Origin: an uncultured Rhodospirillaceae bacterium
GTDB lineage: Bacteria > Pseudomonadota > Alphaproteobacteria > UBA8366
Length of the DNA stretch: 55,819 nucleotides
NCBI GenBank assembly: GCA_913043025.1
Contig: CAJWLM010000016.1
Coordinates: 1-55,819, forward strand
Reading direction: 5' to 3'
The notes under the pieces are model-generated. The model made no database searches and had not been told where the DNA came from. It saw only the letters and a list, made by a program, of their open reading frames with translations. Position 1 is the first letter of the stretch. Every line of letters starts with the position of its first letter. Positions 1 through 8,862 of this stretch are shown here, in pieces. Both the position numbers and the translations under genes were made by a program.

Positions 1-1
1 C

Positions 2-34
2 ATCTGGGTCCTGGGCTTCCGGGCGCGCTTCTAA
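2..34 (+). CDS. C-terminal end of a probable outer-membrane beta-barrel protein (partial)
   Basis: Only the last ten codons lie in the window, in the frame that ends with TAA at 32-34. They read Ile-Trp-Val-Leu-Gly-Phe-Arg-Ala-Arg-Phe. The terminal Phe and the alternation of apolar residues at positions -1, -3, -5, -7 and -9 fit the C-terminal beta-signal recognised by the Bam machinery. A strong terminator starts 39 bases downstream. The other two forward frames also reach stops (42-44 and 58-60), so the frame choice is inferred. The protein family cannot be named from ten residues. Confidence 0.4.
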   Translation: MWVLGFRARF

Positions 35-72
35 TCGCACCTGATAAAAGAATAATATAAGACTTACTCAAT

Positions 73-99
73 AGCCCCGGGGTCTCCCCGGGGCTTTTT
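73..99 (+). terminator. Rho-independent terminator
   Basis: A perfect 10-bp GC-rich stem (AGCCCCGGGG, loop TCT, CCCCGGGGCT) is followed directly by a run of T. It ends the transcript of the partial gene at the window edge. It lies tail-to-tail with selO, whose stop is at 261. Confidence 0.93.
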
Positions 100-260
100 C
101 TTTGGCGCCGTAATGTTCTTCTATCTCAGTTACATTTTATGTCTACACAACTAGCCAATGCTAATTTCAGTCTAGCCTAGGGTTAGATGACCTCTGAAAT
201 ATGCCAGAAGCTTCCCATGGACTTTATGAATGCGATGATACAAACCAAACGGGCGTTTGT

Positions 261-1769
261 TTATGTCCCACAAAACGTTTTGTAGGGTACTGACGACACT
301 GGTGCTGGCATCGCGAATTCTTCATGCCCTTTTTCTTCATCAAAAGGAGTAGCCAAAAGAGCCAGCATGTTTTCAAACAACTTAAAATCACTATTGTTGA
401 TAGCTGCGGATAATACCTCTTCAACCTTATGATTTCTCGGGATGTAAGCAGGATTTATCTGATCCATTTGATTGGCGCACGTGTCCATTGAAATCGGCTC
501 TTTTTTGATTTGTTCGATCCAACGTTTTTCCCAGAGGTCGAATGTAGCAGGGTTTTGAAATTGTTTCCGAGCAGATCTTTTACCTTTGCGTAATGCGTCT
601 GAAAGATGTCTAAAGGTATTGGTGAAGTCTGCATTTCCCTCCTGCATTAATTCCAATAAATTACTAATTATATTAGTGTCGTTTTTATTATTGGAATTCA
701 AACCTATCTTTGCACACATTCGTCTGTCCCATTCCCTCTGGCATTGTGACGAAGCTTCGTCTATCGCCGAGGTCAGTAATCTTATTGCGCGATCTTCATC
801 GGTATCGGTTATGGGAATAAGGGTTTCTGCGAACCGTGCGAGGTTCCACGCCAAAATCGATGGCTGTTTGGCATAGGCATACCGTCCGTGAAGGTCAATT
901 GAACTAAACACGGTCATCGGATCATATCTATCCATAAAGGCGCAGGGACCATAGTCAATTGTTTCACCTGATATCGAGGTGTTATCCGTGTTCATCACTC
1001 CATGAATAAATCCAATGCTCATCCAATGCGCTACAAGCAACGCCTGAGCTTTCGCAACTGCTTTGAAAAAATCCAGGTAGACGTTTGAGCTATCTTGAAC
1101 AGCAGGGTAATGGCGTGATATCGCATAATCCGCTAATTTTTTGACCATTTCCGTATTTTGACGAGCGGCAAAAAATTGGAATGTACCGATGCGCAGGTGA
1201 CTGGCTGCAGTACGTGTCAGAACAGCACCAGGTATAGGCACTTCTCGATACACTGACTCGCCGGTTGTTACAGCGGCAAGTGCACGTGTAGTCGGTACTC
1301 CCAAGGCATGCATAGCCTCACTAACCAAATATTCTCGTAATACAGGCCCAAGCGCAGCCTTTCCGTCCCCACCTCGAGAGAACGGAGTGCGTCCTGACCC
1401 TTTCAACTGAACATCGTATCTATATCCTTGGGCGTTTACAATTTCTCCCAACAATAACGCCCGACCGTCACCAAGTTGGGGTGAAAAATTCCCAAATTGA
1501 TGTCCCGCGTAAGCCTGAGCCAATGGTGCAGCGCCGATTGGCACCTTATTGCCTGAAAAAATCTCGGTTCCCTGGGATGTTTCGAGTGCATCTACGCTCA
1601 ATCCTAGTTCTCTCGCCAATTTCCGATTGATCTTGATTAGGCTGGGATGTGGTACGATTTCAGCACTACAAGGCACCGCAAACTCAGTGAGTTGGCACGC
1701 GAATGTATTATCGAAACCAAAATCAATGTTTACTTCCTTTGTTTTATTCGAAGGTACATGATTTTCCAT
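261..1769 (-). CDS. selO: SelO/YdiU-family protein AMPylase (UPF0061), Cys form
   Basis: Pseudokinase-fold enzyme of the SelO family, which transfers AMP from ATP to protein hydroxyl groups and is linked to redox homeostasis. Family features include the N-terminal segment ending GNFSPQLGDGRA, then LKGSGRTPFSRGGDGKAALG and HGVMNTDNTSISGETIDYGP, which supplies the metal-binding Asn and Asp. The C-terminus reads TFCGT: the third-last residue, selenocysteine in animal SelO, is Cys here (TGT). The 502-residue length is normal. ATG at 1769 is preferred because the upstream in-frame start at 1796 is TTG and adds only nine unconserved residues. A hairpin lies about 40 bases upstream of the start, so the gene may have its own promoter in that gap or depend on read-through from the lipoprotein gene. 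Confidence 0.93.
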   Translation of the reverse strand: MENHVPSNKTKEVNIDFGFDNTFACQLTEFAVPCSAEIVPHPSLIKINRKLARELGLSVDALETSQGTEIFSGNKVPIGAAPLAQAYAGHQFGNFSPQLGDGRALLLGEIVNAQGYRYDVQLKGSGRTPFSRGGDGKAALGPVLREYLVSEAMHALGVPTTRALAAVTTGESVYREVPIPGAVLTRTAASHLRIGTFQFFAARQNTEMVKKLADYAISRHYPAVQDSSNVYLDFFKAVAKAQALLVAHWMSIGFIHGVMNTDNTSISGETIDYGPCAFMDRYDPMTVFSSIDLHGRYAYAKQPSILAWNLARFAETLIPITDTDEDRAIRLLTSAIDEASSQCQREWDRRMCAKIGLNSNNKNDTNIISNLLELMQEGNADFTNTFRHLSDALRKGKRSARKQFQNPATFDLWEKRWIEQIKKEPISMDTCANQMDQINPAYIPRNHKVEEVLSAAINNSDFKLFENMLALLATPFDEEKGHEEFAMPAPVSSVPYKTFCGT

Positions 1770-1810
1770 TATTGCTGCCCACAATGTTTTTAACAAACAC
1801 TCGTGATACG

Positions 1811-1835
1811 AAAAGGGCGACCCTAAAGGCCGCCC
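1811..1835 (-). terminator. Probable Rho-independent terminator of the lipoprotein gene
   Basis: On the minus strand an 8-bp stem (GGGCGGCC / GGTCGCCC, one mismatch) with a 5-base loop is followed by TTTT. It lies about 105 bases after the lipoprotein gene at 1942-2574 and just before selO on the same strand, so it either separates the two or partly attenuates read-through into selO. Confidence 0.65.
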
Positions 1836-1941
1836 AAATTCGATGTATGAGATAGCAAAGCATTAACCCATTCTTATTCCCATCACCATTAGCTCTGGAA
1901 AACTTTTCCGAATTTATACTCTACCAAGATCCGCGCAGGAC

Positions 1942-2574
1942 CTACTTTGCAACCCTCGTATGGTACTCATTGCCGCCAAAGGTAAATGATGCTTTTCCGG
2001 CCTTACGTGCTGCCGCAAAGGCGGCACCAAATCCGGTAGCAGGCGCTGCTGCTTTTGCACCAGATGGTTTGCCAAGGCTTGCCCAATATTTCTTTGCAGC
2101 TGACCTCAGGGCTTTGTTCATGGCTTTTTTACACGCCTTGATGTCTTTCCCTTGACCAATTTTCTCTTCGAGTTCCTGCATCATGCAGTCCCAACCCGCT
2201 TGAGCTCGTGCCATTTCAACTGGTGCGAACTTCATTCCGCCACGATCTTTCATCGCTCCTATGCGACGAAGGCCGCCTTTAGCTTTTTTCCAGTCTTTTT
2301 TACCAATCTGCCTTTGCTTGCGGGTATCAGGCTTAGGCGCCTTGCCGCTTGCAGCTTGGCTGGCTTTATTTGCAAAGTAAATGGCGTCCGGATGATCGCC
2401 TTCTTTGTTTTCTGCAACAGCAAGCTTAATATATTCTTTGTGTAAAGTCCGTTCAAATTGACCGCCCTTCACGCTAAGACCCGCTGCCGAGTCTATTTCG
2501 GTTTGCGACGTAATTGCGCATGCATTCAGGCTCGCCGCCAGAGCACCTGCCGCTAGAATTTTAGAGATTCGCAT
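1942..2574 (-). CDS. Predicted lipoprotein of unknown function
   Basis: A 210-residue exported protein. A short basic start (MRISK) and a hydrophobic run lead to a lipobox ending SLNAC, so Cys19 should be lipidated. The mature part is rich in Lys and Ala, with a Gly/Ala-rich stretch near residues 170-195 and a final FGGNEYHTRVAK. I chose the ATG at 2574 because GGGGGAAG lies just upstream; the in-frame ATG at 2589 would put this ribosome site inside the coding region and lengthen the signal n-region. Family not recognised with certainty. Small lipoproteins of this kind often precede OmpA-type genes in Alphaproteobacteria, but no such partner is adjacent here. Confidence 0.75.
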   Translation of the reverse strand: MRISKILAAGALAASLNACAITSQTEIDSAAGLSVKGGQFERTLHKEYIKLAVAENKEGDHPDAIYFANKASQAASGKAPKPDTRKQRQIGKKDWKKAKGGLRRIGAMKDRGGMKFAPVEMARAQAGWDCMMQELEEKIGQGKDIKACKKAMNKALRSAAKKYWASLGKPSGAKAAAPATGFGAAFAAARKAGKASFTFGGNEYHTRVAK

Positions 2575-2859
2575 GGATACTTCCCCCATTAAACTAAAGG
2601 TGTGTACCTAGACGATACACGGATAAAAAACACTTCTATTCGCTCCCAGAATGAATATCTCACGCCCGTCATGCAAAATCTAGAAAGAATCTTAGGTTCT
2701 AACCCACTTCGCCATTCGGAACACTGGACTTATTAGTTAAGTTTTTATCGTAATCCTTGTGGTTTTGCAATGAAATAGATCATTTTTGAATCTTGATTTT
2801 AAAGTTTGCAGAATTTATGTATAACACCCTCCAAGAATACTCCTAAGTAACTGTTATAA

Positions 2860-4137
2860 CTATGTATTTGGTTTGGTTGCAAATAACATTGCTATACAAA
2901 CAGTGAACAAAATTAGCCACCAAGAGGACCAAAAAGAAAAATTGTACAGGTTAGCGCTCCAAAACGCTGCAAAATAGCCGGTTAAAGCGACAGAGCCTGG
3001 AGTGTCCGCTCGCAGTCGCCGATAAATTGACCAGAGCAATGTTCCAATTCCTGCTGACACAGAGATGAGACCAAAAATACCGCTTTCCAGCCATATCTCT
3101 AGAAGAAAATTGTGCGGATGGGATGGAATGTATTCCTGATTGAATTGTGGGATGATTGCATTGGCTTGAGGTAGAAAATTTGATGTATTCAGTCCGATGC
3201 CAAACCAGAAATTTTCAACGATATTATTTAGGGTGAAGGCCCAGATCACCTGCCTATGATAATCGATGACAGACTTGGGAAAATAAAAGTCTGTGTATAA
3301 TTCCTGCGGGACACTCGGCAGGTTTGACAACACAAAGGATATTAGCGCTATCATCATAAAGCCGCACGAACAAAAAATAATCATAGCGGACTTACCGCTT
3401 AATTTTTTTAAAAAGAAAGCAAATAGCATTCCTGCCAGGCCGCAAAATAATGTTATGGTTGCCGCTTGTTTATTAGCACCAACGCCAATGATGTAAACAA
3501 ATGCGGGATATGCCAAACCAAAAGCACGCCACGTTCCTCCACGTATCCATGCCAGCCAACAAATAATGGGAACAAGGCAACTCATGACAACGCTATGTGA
3601 TTTTAACGCCAGTCGTGCAGTAGTGGGCGGAATGTCGGTTCCTTGCAGGGTAAGAAACCCTATAAGGCCGGGCCACGCATATAAAGATATCAGCGCAATA
3701 GTACCTGCAAACAATGTCGTTAAAAGAAGGAAATAGAATGCCAGCTGCAATTCAAATTTTCTGCTCGAAAAATATCCCCATATGATAATAGCGATAGCAA
3801 TATAAAAAATAGTTCTAAACCACACGCTTATGGACCGGATCGGCGCATCAGATATGAAAAGCCCAACCAGCGCGAACGCGAAAAATATTGCTGTTGCGAC
3901 CGCTGTCGGATTATGGAGCGTGCGGGTGCTTTCTGATATGATTGCAGCTACGTCCTGTCTCAAAAAGACTGAAGCAAGCAGAAAGGTACATGTTATTAGT
4001 GTAAAAAAGGCTATCGCATAGCTCGGCCCGGCGACAGTCATGGGCGCCATCGTCCCGCAAAAAAATGGAACTGCGATACCCCACCAACGCTCAAAGATCA
4101 TTTTCATGTGTTGTGCCGGTTTTTGTAGGCGCGTCAT
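2860..4137 (-). CDS. O-antigen ligase / polymerase-like membrane protein (Wzy_C family)
   Basis: A 425-residue integral membrane protein with about ten to twelve hydrophobic segments. The large loop near residues 290-350 contains HRQVIWAFTLNNIVENFWFG and then SHPHNFLLEIWLESG, the typical Wzy_C / WaaL periplasmic motif with its His. Such enzymes join polysaccharide chains to lipid A core or polymerise repeat units at the periplasmic face. No glycosyltransferases are adjacent, so it is an orphan here and could also attach glycans to protein. The start at ATG 4137 is uncertain: Met11 and Met13 are alternatives and no clear ribosome site is visible. Confidence 0.82.
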   Translation of the reverse strand: MTRLQKPAQHMKMIFERWWGIAVPFFCGTMAPMTVAGPSYAIAFFTLITCTFLLASVFLRQDVAAIISESTRTLHNPTAVATAIFFAFALVGLFISDAPIRSISVWFRTIFYIAIAIIIWGYFSSRKFELQLAFYFLLLTTLFAGTIALISLYAWPGLIGFLTLQGTDIPPTTARLALKSHSVVMSCLVPIICWLAWIRGGTWRAFGLAYPAFVYIIGVGANKQAATITLFCGLAGMLFAFFLKKLSGKSAMIIFCSCGFMMIALISFVLSNLPSVPQELYTDFYFPKSVIDYHRQVIWAFTLNNIVENFWFGIGLNTSNFLPQANAIIPQFNQEYIPSHPHNFLLEIWLESGIFGLISVSAGIGTLLWSIYRRLRADTPGSVALTGYFAAFWSANLYNFSFWSSWWLILFTVCIAMLFATKPNT

Positions 4138-4177
4138 ATGGCTGTTCTAACACAATAAGTCACTATTAGAATTCAAC

Positions 4178-4211
4178 AAAAAAAGCACCCAACGCAATTT
4201 ACGTTAAGCAC
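4178..4211 (-). terminator. Terminator of the tRNA-Lys gene
   Basis: On the minus strand GTGCTTAACG and CGTTGGGTGC pair over ten positions (four of them G-U) around a 7-base loop, followed by seven T. It starts about 11 bases after the 3' CCA of the tRNA. Confidence 0.75.
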
Positions 4212-4221
4212 TTGTTTTCGT

Positions 4222-4297
4222 TGGTGAGTCGGCAGGGATTCGAACCCTGGACCTATTGATTAAAAGTCAATTGCTCTACCAGCTGAGCTACCGACTC
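4222..4297 (-). tRNA. tRNA-Lys (anticodon TTT)
   Basis: A complete 76-base cloverleaf on the minus strand. The acceptor arms GAGTCGG and CCGACTC pair fully. The D-arm is GCTC...GAGC, the anticodon arm is ATTGA-CTTTTAA-TCAAT, and the T-arm is CAGGG-TTCGAAT-CCCTG. The discriminator A and the CCA end are encoded. Anticodon TTT reads AAA and AAG lysine codons. Confidence 0.97.
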
Positions 4298-4678
4298 TAA
4301 CGAAGCTCATGTCAGGAATTTAGGGAACCAAGCCGATGGGGTCAATCTAAGAAAACGAAAACTTTCCAATTTCGGGATATTAAATTACGCCGTTAAAAAA
4401 ATTGAAGGCGCAATAATGTCCGACGCTAGCGGGAAAAGTTAGAACAATACCGGCATTTTCATGCCAATTTATAATGTGTACGGCTTTTTGACTACAAAAA
4501 GCGGAATGGCGATTAAGATTGCTTTCACCGCAAGCATATGCAGCCCCTTCCTTTCTTTTTTCACTGATTAAGAATTCGACTCAACTATAGGATCAATATC
4601 ACAATATGGGGTTTAAAAGTTTGTTGCAGTGATCTGGATAACAATCTTACAAACTGTCGGTAACAATATTTCCGACTA
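4298..4678. other. Intergenic stretch with no gene seen
   Basis: About 380 bases between the tRNA and the end of the Crp-like gene. It must hold the tRNA promoter. An 8-bp inverted repeat (GCTTTTTG, loop ACTA, CAAAAAGC) lies at 4483-4502 but has no T-run consistent with termination. No open frame with a credible start was found. Confidence 0.6.
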
Positions 4679-5377
4679 TTAAATGCCGCGGAAGTCTTCT
4701 ACCATCTCTTGCAAAATCACCATGTCATGTATTAGCAACGCATCTCCCTCACGCCGAATGAGTTGTCGCTTAGAAAGGTCGCTAAAGACACGTGCTACTG
4801 TTTCACGGGTTGTGGAAACACGGCTTGCGACCTCGTTGTGTACTGGTATCGGTTTAATTATTGCACTGTTTCCGTTCGAGCCGCAGGAATGGGCCAAACG
4901 CAGCAGTTCTGCGAGAACCCTATTATTGGCGCCGAGAGTGCTTAAATCCATAATCCGGTCGGTAGAAATACGAATGATTTGTGCCATTTCTACCAATAGC
5001 TTTAACGATATTTCCGGATAGCTCAACAATAACTCTTTGAATGGTGTTCTACCTAAAGATGCTAAGAGTGTATCCTCAACTGCTATTACGTTTGCAGAGC
5101 GAGGCTGGTTATCGAGAGCCGCCAGTTGTCCAAAATATTGCCCGCTCCCCATATCGTCGAAAGTGATTTCTCGGCCAGACATCGAGTAGTTTGCTACTCG
5201 AACCCGTCCAGATACTACAAAGTATATTTCTGAGCTTTCAGATTGCCTATCAAGAATGACTTCATTTTGTTTTACATTTCTCCATCTGCAGCGTTGCTCA
5301 AGTTTAATTCTGTGCTCTTTTTGCATGGGTTTAAGTAGATTAATAATAGCGAGTGATTGCTTTTTATGCTTTTCCAT
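4679..5377 (-). CDS. Crp/Fnr-family transcriptional regulator
   Basis: A 232-residue regulator. A cyclic-nucleotide-binding beta-roll covers about residues 15-125 and a winged HTH covers about 150-225, with recognition segment NEVASRVSTTRETVARVFSDL. The phosphate-binding loop reads YFGQLAALDNQPRSA: Arg93 and Ser94, the usual phosphate contacts, are kept, but the Glu that contacts the ribose of cAMP in E. coli CRP is Gln84 (codon CAA). There is no N-terminal Cys cluster, so it is not an Fnr-type iron-sulfur sensor. It stands alone, divergent from the DUF502 gene. Ligand unknown; a class III cyclase is encoded about 20 kb away, but no link is shown. Confidence 0.9.
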   Translation of the reverse strand: MEKHKKQSLAIINLLKPMQKEHRIKLEQRCRWRNVKQNEVILDRQSESSEIYFVVSGRVRVANYSMSGREITFDDMGSGQYFGQLAALDNQPRSANVIAVEDTLLASLGRTPFKELLLSYPEISLKLLVEMAQIIRISTDRIMDLSTLGANNRVLAELLRLAHSCGSNGNSAIIKPIPVHNEVASRVSTTRETVARVFSDLSKRQLIRREGDALLIHDMVILQEMVEDFRGI

Positions 5378-5554
5378 GGCGAGAGTGCTTTACATTGTGA
5401 AAACAGTAGGTGGCTCTGGCGTTATGGTGATCTCCAAACGAAGATAATCAGCTTGATCGCACATTTAAACTAAAATGGTTGGCTATTCGTTACCGTAACA
5501 TATATCACTTCGTTGCTCATGATCGGGCAAAAATAAATTATAATTGCGGTAGCT

Positions 5555-6382
5555 ATGAGCAAAAATAAACGGGATCCAAAAGCGACATCGACTGATAAAC
5601 CAAACGGCAAACGCAGAGCGCGATTATTCAGGCGTATTCGCGGTTATTTTTTCGCAGGTATACTCGTTACGATGCCGCTTGCTATCACTTTTGCTGTGGC
5701 GCGTTGGTTTATACTCTTTGTTGACAGCCAAATAGTACCAATAATCCCCGCTGCATGGAACCCTGATACCTATTTGAAGGAGGTTCTTGGGTTCGAAATC
5801 GGCTTGCCGGGGTTAGGTGTAGTCATACTACTCATAACAATTACTTTGATAGGCACGTTAGCAGCAGGTTTTGTTGGACGCTATGTCGTCAATTTAGGCG
5901 AGAATATTCTTGCGCGCATGCCGGTGATCCGGAGCGTTTACAGTTCGATTAAGCAAATTCTTGAGACCGTTTTGCAGCAACAATCTCAGGCATTTCGTCA
6001 GGCCGTGCTTGTTGAGTACCCACGTCGTGGGATATGGGCGGTCGGCTTTATAACAGGAGAGACAGAAGGTGAGGTGCAAAACCTTACGAATGAGGAAGTG
6101 TTAAATATCTTTCTACCCACCACTCCCAATCCTACTTCAGGCTTTTTGCTTTTTGTTCCCCGCGAAGATTTGGTAATTTTAAGCATGAGTGTCGAGGAGG
6201 CTGTAAAAATGGTAATTTCTGGCGGGATTGTTACTCCTCCAGACAGGAGGCCTTTAAGTGACCAGAAAGTCGCTGTCGTCTCTTCACGTACGTACGAAAA
6301 CCTTGATTTAGATAGGGAAAAAAATGGTGGGACGCGGCTTTTAAAAGGTAAAAAAAATAATACCCATTCGTCATCCGATTAG
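5555..6382 (+). CDS. DUF502 family inner-membrane protein
   Basis: A 275-residue protein with a basic, Lys/Arg-rich N-terminus and two membrane segments (about residues 28-52 and 80-107). The region ENILARMPVIRSVYSSIKQI is typical of DUF502. The C-terminal half is soluble and ends in a charged, Ser-rich tail. Function is not established for the family. It converges on recG, overlapping its stop by four bases. An 11-base near-palindrome GTTACCGTAAC lies about 56 bases upstream of the start at 5489-5499. Confidence 0.9.
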   Translation: MSKNKRDPKATSTDKPNGKRRARLFRRIRGYFFAGILVTMPLAITFAVARWFILFVDSQIVPIIPAAWNPDTYLKEVLGFEIGLPGLGVVILLITITLIGTLAAGFVGRYVVNLGENILARMPVIRSVYSSIKQILETVLQQQSQAFRQAVLVEYPRRGIWAVGFITGETEGEVQNLTNEEVLNIFLPTTPNPTSGFLLFVPREDLVILSMSVEEAVKMVISGGIVTPPDRRPLSDQKVAVVSSRTYENLDLDREKNGGTRLLKGKKNNTHSSSD

Positions 6383-8457
6383 CCAGAACGCAGGAAGGTC
6401 ACTGCTTCATCTCTTTCAAAAAGGTATAGAAGGTCTCTTAGGGCTTTTCCTCGGTCGGTCTCTAATTCAGGATCTTTTTGCAGTATAAGCTTAGCGTCAT
6501 CCTGTGCAACAGCAAGCAAGTCGGAATGTACCTGTAAATCTGCAAGCCGGAAGGCTGGGATGCCACTTTGGCGAGTGCCTAAAATTTCACCACCCCCCCG
6601 AAGTTCTAAATCTTTTTCTGATATAAGAAACCCATCGTCAGTGTCTCTCATTATCGACAGTCTTGCGCGTGCAGTCTCACCTAAAGGAGATGCGTAGACT
6701 AGCAAACAAGTGGATTGTTCCTTACCTCTGCCGACGCGCCCTCTAAGTTGATGAAGCTGGGCGAGCCCAAACCGTTCAGCATGTTCAATCACCATAATGG
6801 TAGCTTCTGGAACATCGACGCCTACCTCAATAACTGTCGTTGCTACCAATATCGATGCGGGCCCGGAAATAAACCGAGACATTGCTGCATCCTTTTCAGA
6901 AGCTTTCATTCTGCCGTGAATAAGCTCTACTTTCTCATTAAATTGATTTTCAAGGGACGAATAACGCGCTTCGGCATTGGCAAGATCAATTGTTTCTGAT
7001 TCTTCAACCAGAGGACAAATCCAATACACCTTCGCATTTTTTTGAATAGCCCGCCCGACACTTGAAATTATATCGGGTAACCGGTTGTTTGGTATGATAC
7101 GAGTATCAACAGGTTTTCGCCCTGGGGGCTTTCCCATTAAACGTGAGCAATCAAGATCGCCATACGCAGTGAGTAATAGTGACCTAGGAATAGGAGTTGC
7201 AGTCATCACGAGTGTATCGACGCCATGCCCCTTTCTTGCAAGGCCAAGCCGTTGATGTACGCCAAACCTGTGCTGTTCATCTATGACGGCCAGCAAGAGA
7301 TTTTTGTAAATTACATCTTTTTGAAAAAGCGCATGAGTGCCTATAATTAGTGACAGTGACCCATCCATTAATTCTGTTAATATATCATTTCGTGTTGAAC
7401 CACGGTCGCGTCCAGTTAAAACACTTACTTTGATGTCGGTAACTGAGAGTAAGTCTCTAAAAGTATTGAAATGTTGGCGAGCAAGAATTTCCGTTGGCGC
7501 CATCAATGCGACTTGACCACCGTCTTCTATCGCTGTTAGGGCTGCAAGTAGGGCGACTACAGTTTTCCCACTTCCAACATCTCCTTGCAATAAACGAAGC
7601 ATTCGGCCCGGCTGCATCATATCGTTATTAATTTCGGCCAATGCCGTTTTTTGTGCATCAGTTAATTCGAAAGGCAATGACGAAAGAACTTGCCGTCTAA
7701 ATCTCCTATTACCATTTATAGATCTGCCAGGAAGTTTACGGGATGCGCGCCGAATCAAAGCTAAGGCCAATTGGTTTGCGAGTAATTCATCATAGGCGAG
7801 ACGGCTACGGTATGCATTGTTCGGATCAAGATCTTTATGGCCCTGCGGAGAGTGAATTTTTTGCACAGCGTCATTCCAAGATGGCCACCCACGTTGTTTC
7901 TGCAAAGCAGGATCCAACCATTCAGTTAGATTTGGTAACTTTTCGATAGCGCCTCGTACCGCTTTTCCTAATGTTTTAACTGTCAAGCCCGCAGTGAGCG
8001 GATAGACAGGCTCAACGGAAGGAAGCGTTTCAGCATCCTCAATTTTCAAAATATAGTCTGGATGTGTTATTTGTTTACCATCGTTGAATTGCTCTACAAT
8101 GCCACTCACCAATCGTTGTTCCCCTAAAGGCAAGACACGCAAAAGATAATCTTCCTTGGGATGAAAAAAAATTAACGTAATCGTTCCGGTTTTATCACTA
8201 CAACGAACTTTATATGGGCTGCGTTTAAAACCTTTTTCATGTTTTTTGACTGTGAGAGTAAGTGTGCACACCGAACCCACAGGGGCGTCCGATACGGTGG
8301 GCTTCAGTCGACGATCAATTATTTCGCGCGGCATATGCCAAATAAGATCAACCAAATTTGGCCCGGCCAAAGCATCAATCGACTTCGCAATACGCGGCCC
8401 AACACCTTTCAAGGTAGTGGCAGGAGCGAAAAGGGAGAATAGTTTTTTTGGGCGCAC
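6379..8457 (-). CDS. recG: ATP-dependent DNA helicase RecG
   Basis: A 692-residue superfamily 2 helicase that remodels stalled replication forks and branch-migrates Holliday junctions. The N-terminal wedge / OB-fold spans about residues 10-145. Walker A GDVGSGKT is at 292-299 and the DEQH box at 393-396. The TATPIPRSLLLTAYGDLD segment is motif III, and the C-terminal helicase motifs include QLRGRVGRG. The length matches the family. It is divergent from sdhE-mfd, a common alphaproteobacterial arrangement, and its stop overlaps the convergent DUF502 stop. Confidence 0.97.
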   Translation of the reverse strand: MRPKKLFSLFAPATTLKGVGPRIAKSIDALAGPNLVDLIWHMPREIIDRRLKPTVSDAPVGSVCTLTLTVKKHEKGFKRSPYKVRCSDKTGTITLIFFHPKEDYLLRVLPLGEQRLVSGIVEQFNDGKQITHPDYILKIEDAETLPSVEPVYPLTAGLTVKTLGKAVRGAIEKLPNLTEWLDPALQKQRGWPSWNDAVQKIHSPQGHKDLDPNNAYRSRLAYDELLANQLALALIRRASRKLPGRSINGNRRFRRQVLSSLPFELTDAQKTALAEINNDMMQPGRMLRLLQGDVGSGKTVVALLAALTAIEDGGQVALMAPTEILARQHFNTFRDLLSVTDIKVSVLTGRDRGSTRNDILTELMDGSLSLIIGTHALFQKDVIYKNLLLAVIDEQHRFGVHQRLGLARKGHGVDTLVMTATPIPRSLLLTAYGDLDCSRLMGKPPGRKPVDTRIIPNNRLPDIISSVGRAIQKNAKVYWICPLVEESETIDLANAEARYSSLENQFNEKVELIHGRMKASEKDAAMSRFISGPASILVATTVIEVGVDVPEATIMVIEHAERFGLAQLHQLRGRVGRGKEQSTCLLVYASPLGETARARLSIMRDTDDGFLISEKDLELRGGGEILGTRQSGIPAFRLADLQVHSDLLAVAQDDAKLILQKDPELETDRGKALRDLLYLFERDEAVTFLRSG

Positions 8458-8583
8458 GGTTCTTATTAAACTTTAATCTAGCTCAAATTATTATGAAAAG
8501 TATACGACATTTGGCATCCTACAAAATATGTAGTCTACAACCAACAATTTACGAAATGAGCAAAGCGCTCTATATGTCATCAT

Positions 8584-8862
8584 ATGGAACAAATAAATGA
8601 TATTAAAGTGAGGCGTAAGCGGTTGCGATTTCGCTGTTGGCATCGCGGAACAAAAGAAGCTGATATGCTCCTCGGACGCTTTGCAGATGCGCATATTGAA
8701 AAAATGGAACCGGCAGAGCTCGATCAGCTTGAACTTATTCTTGGGCATAATGATCTGGATCTTTACAATTGGATATCTGGTAATACCCCATGGCCTGCGA
8801 ATGTGGTGAGTGACTTGACAGAACGTTTGAGCGTATTTTGTGCTGAGGGCGGGCATCGCTAG
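8584..8862 (+). CDS. sdhE: Succinate dehydrogenase assembly factor SdhE (CptB/YgfY family)
   Basis: A 92-residue protein needed to attach FAD covalently to the SdhA flavoprotein. It shows the hallmark RGxxE motif (RGTKEAD) near residues 21-27, the LxxF segment, and a helical bundle with LDLYNWISG near the C-terminus. Length is typical. The gene runs into mfd, the last 23 bases overlapping the annotated mfd start. It lies divergent to recG. Confidence 0.93.
   Translation: MEQINDIKVRRKRLRFRCWHRGTKEADMLLGRFADAHIEKMEPAELDQLELILGHNDLDLYNWISGNTPWPANVVSDLTERLSVFCAEGGHR

Noticed and set aside
261-1769. SelO as a selenoprotein
   Set aside because: The residue that is Sec in animal SelO is encoded by TGT (Cys) and the frame ends normally three codons later.
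4483-4502. Terminator-like hairpin after the Crp-like gene
   Set aside because: The stem is AT-rich, lies about 180 bases from the stop and has no following T-run on the minus strand.
5489-5499. GTTACCGTAAC near-palindrome as an operator before the DUF502 gene
   Set aside because: It is short, single and matches no site I know; it is kept only as a note in the gene entry.
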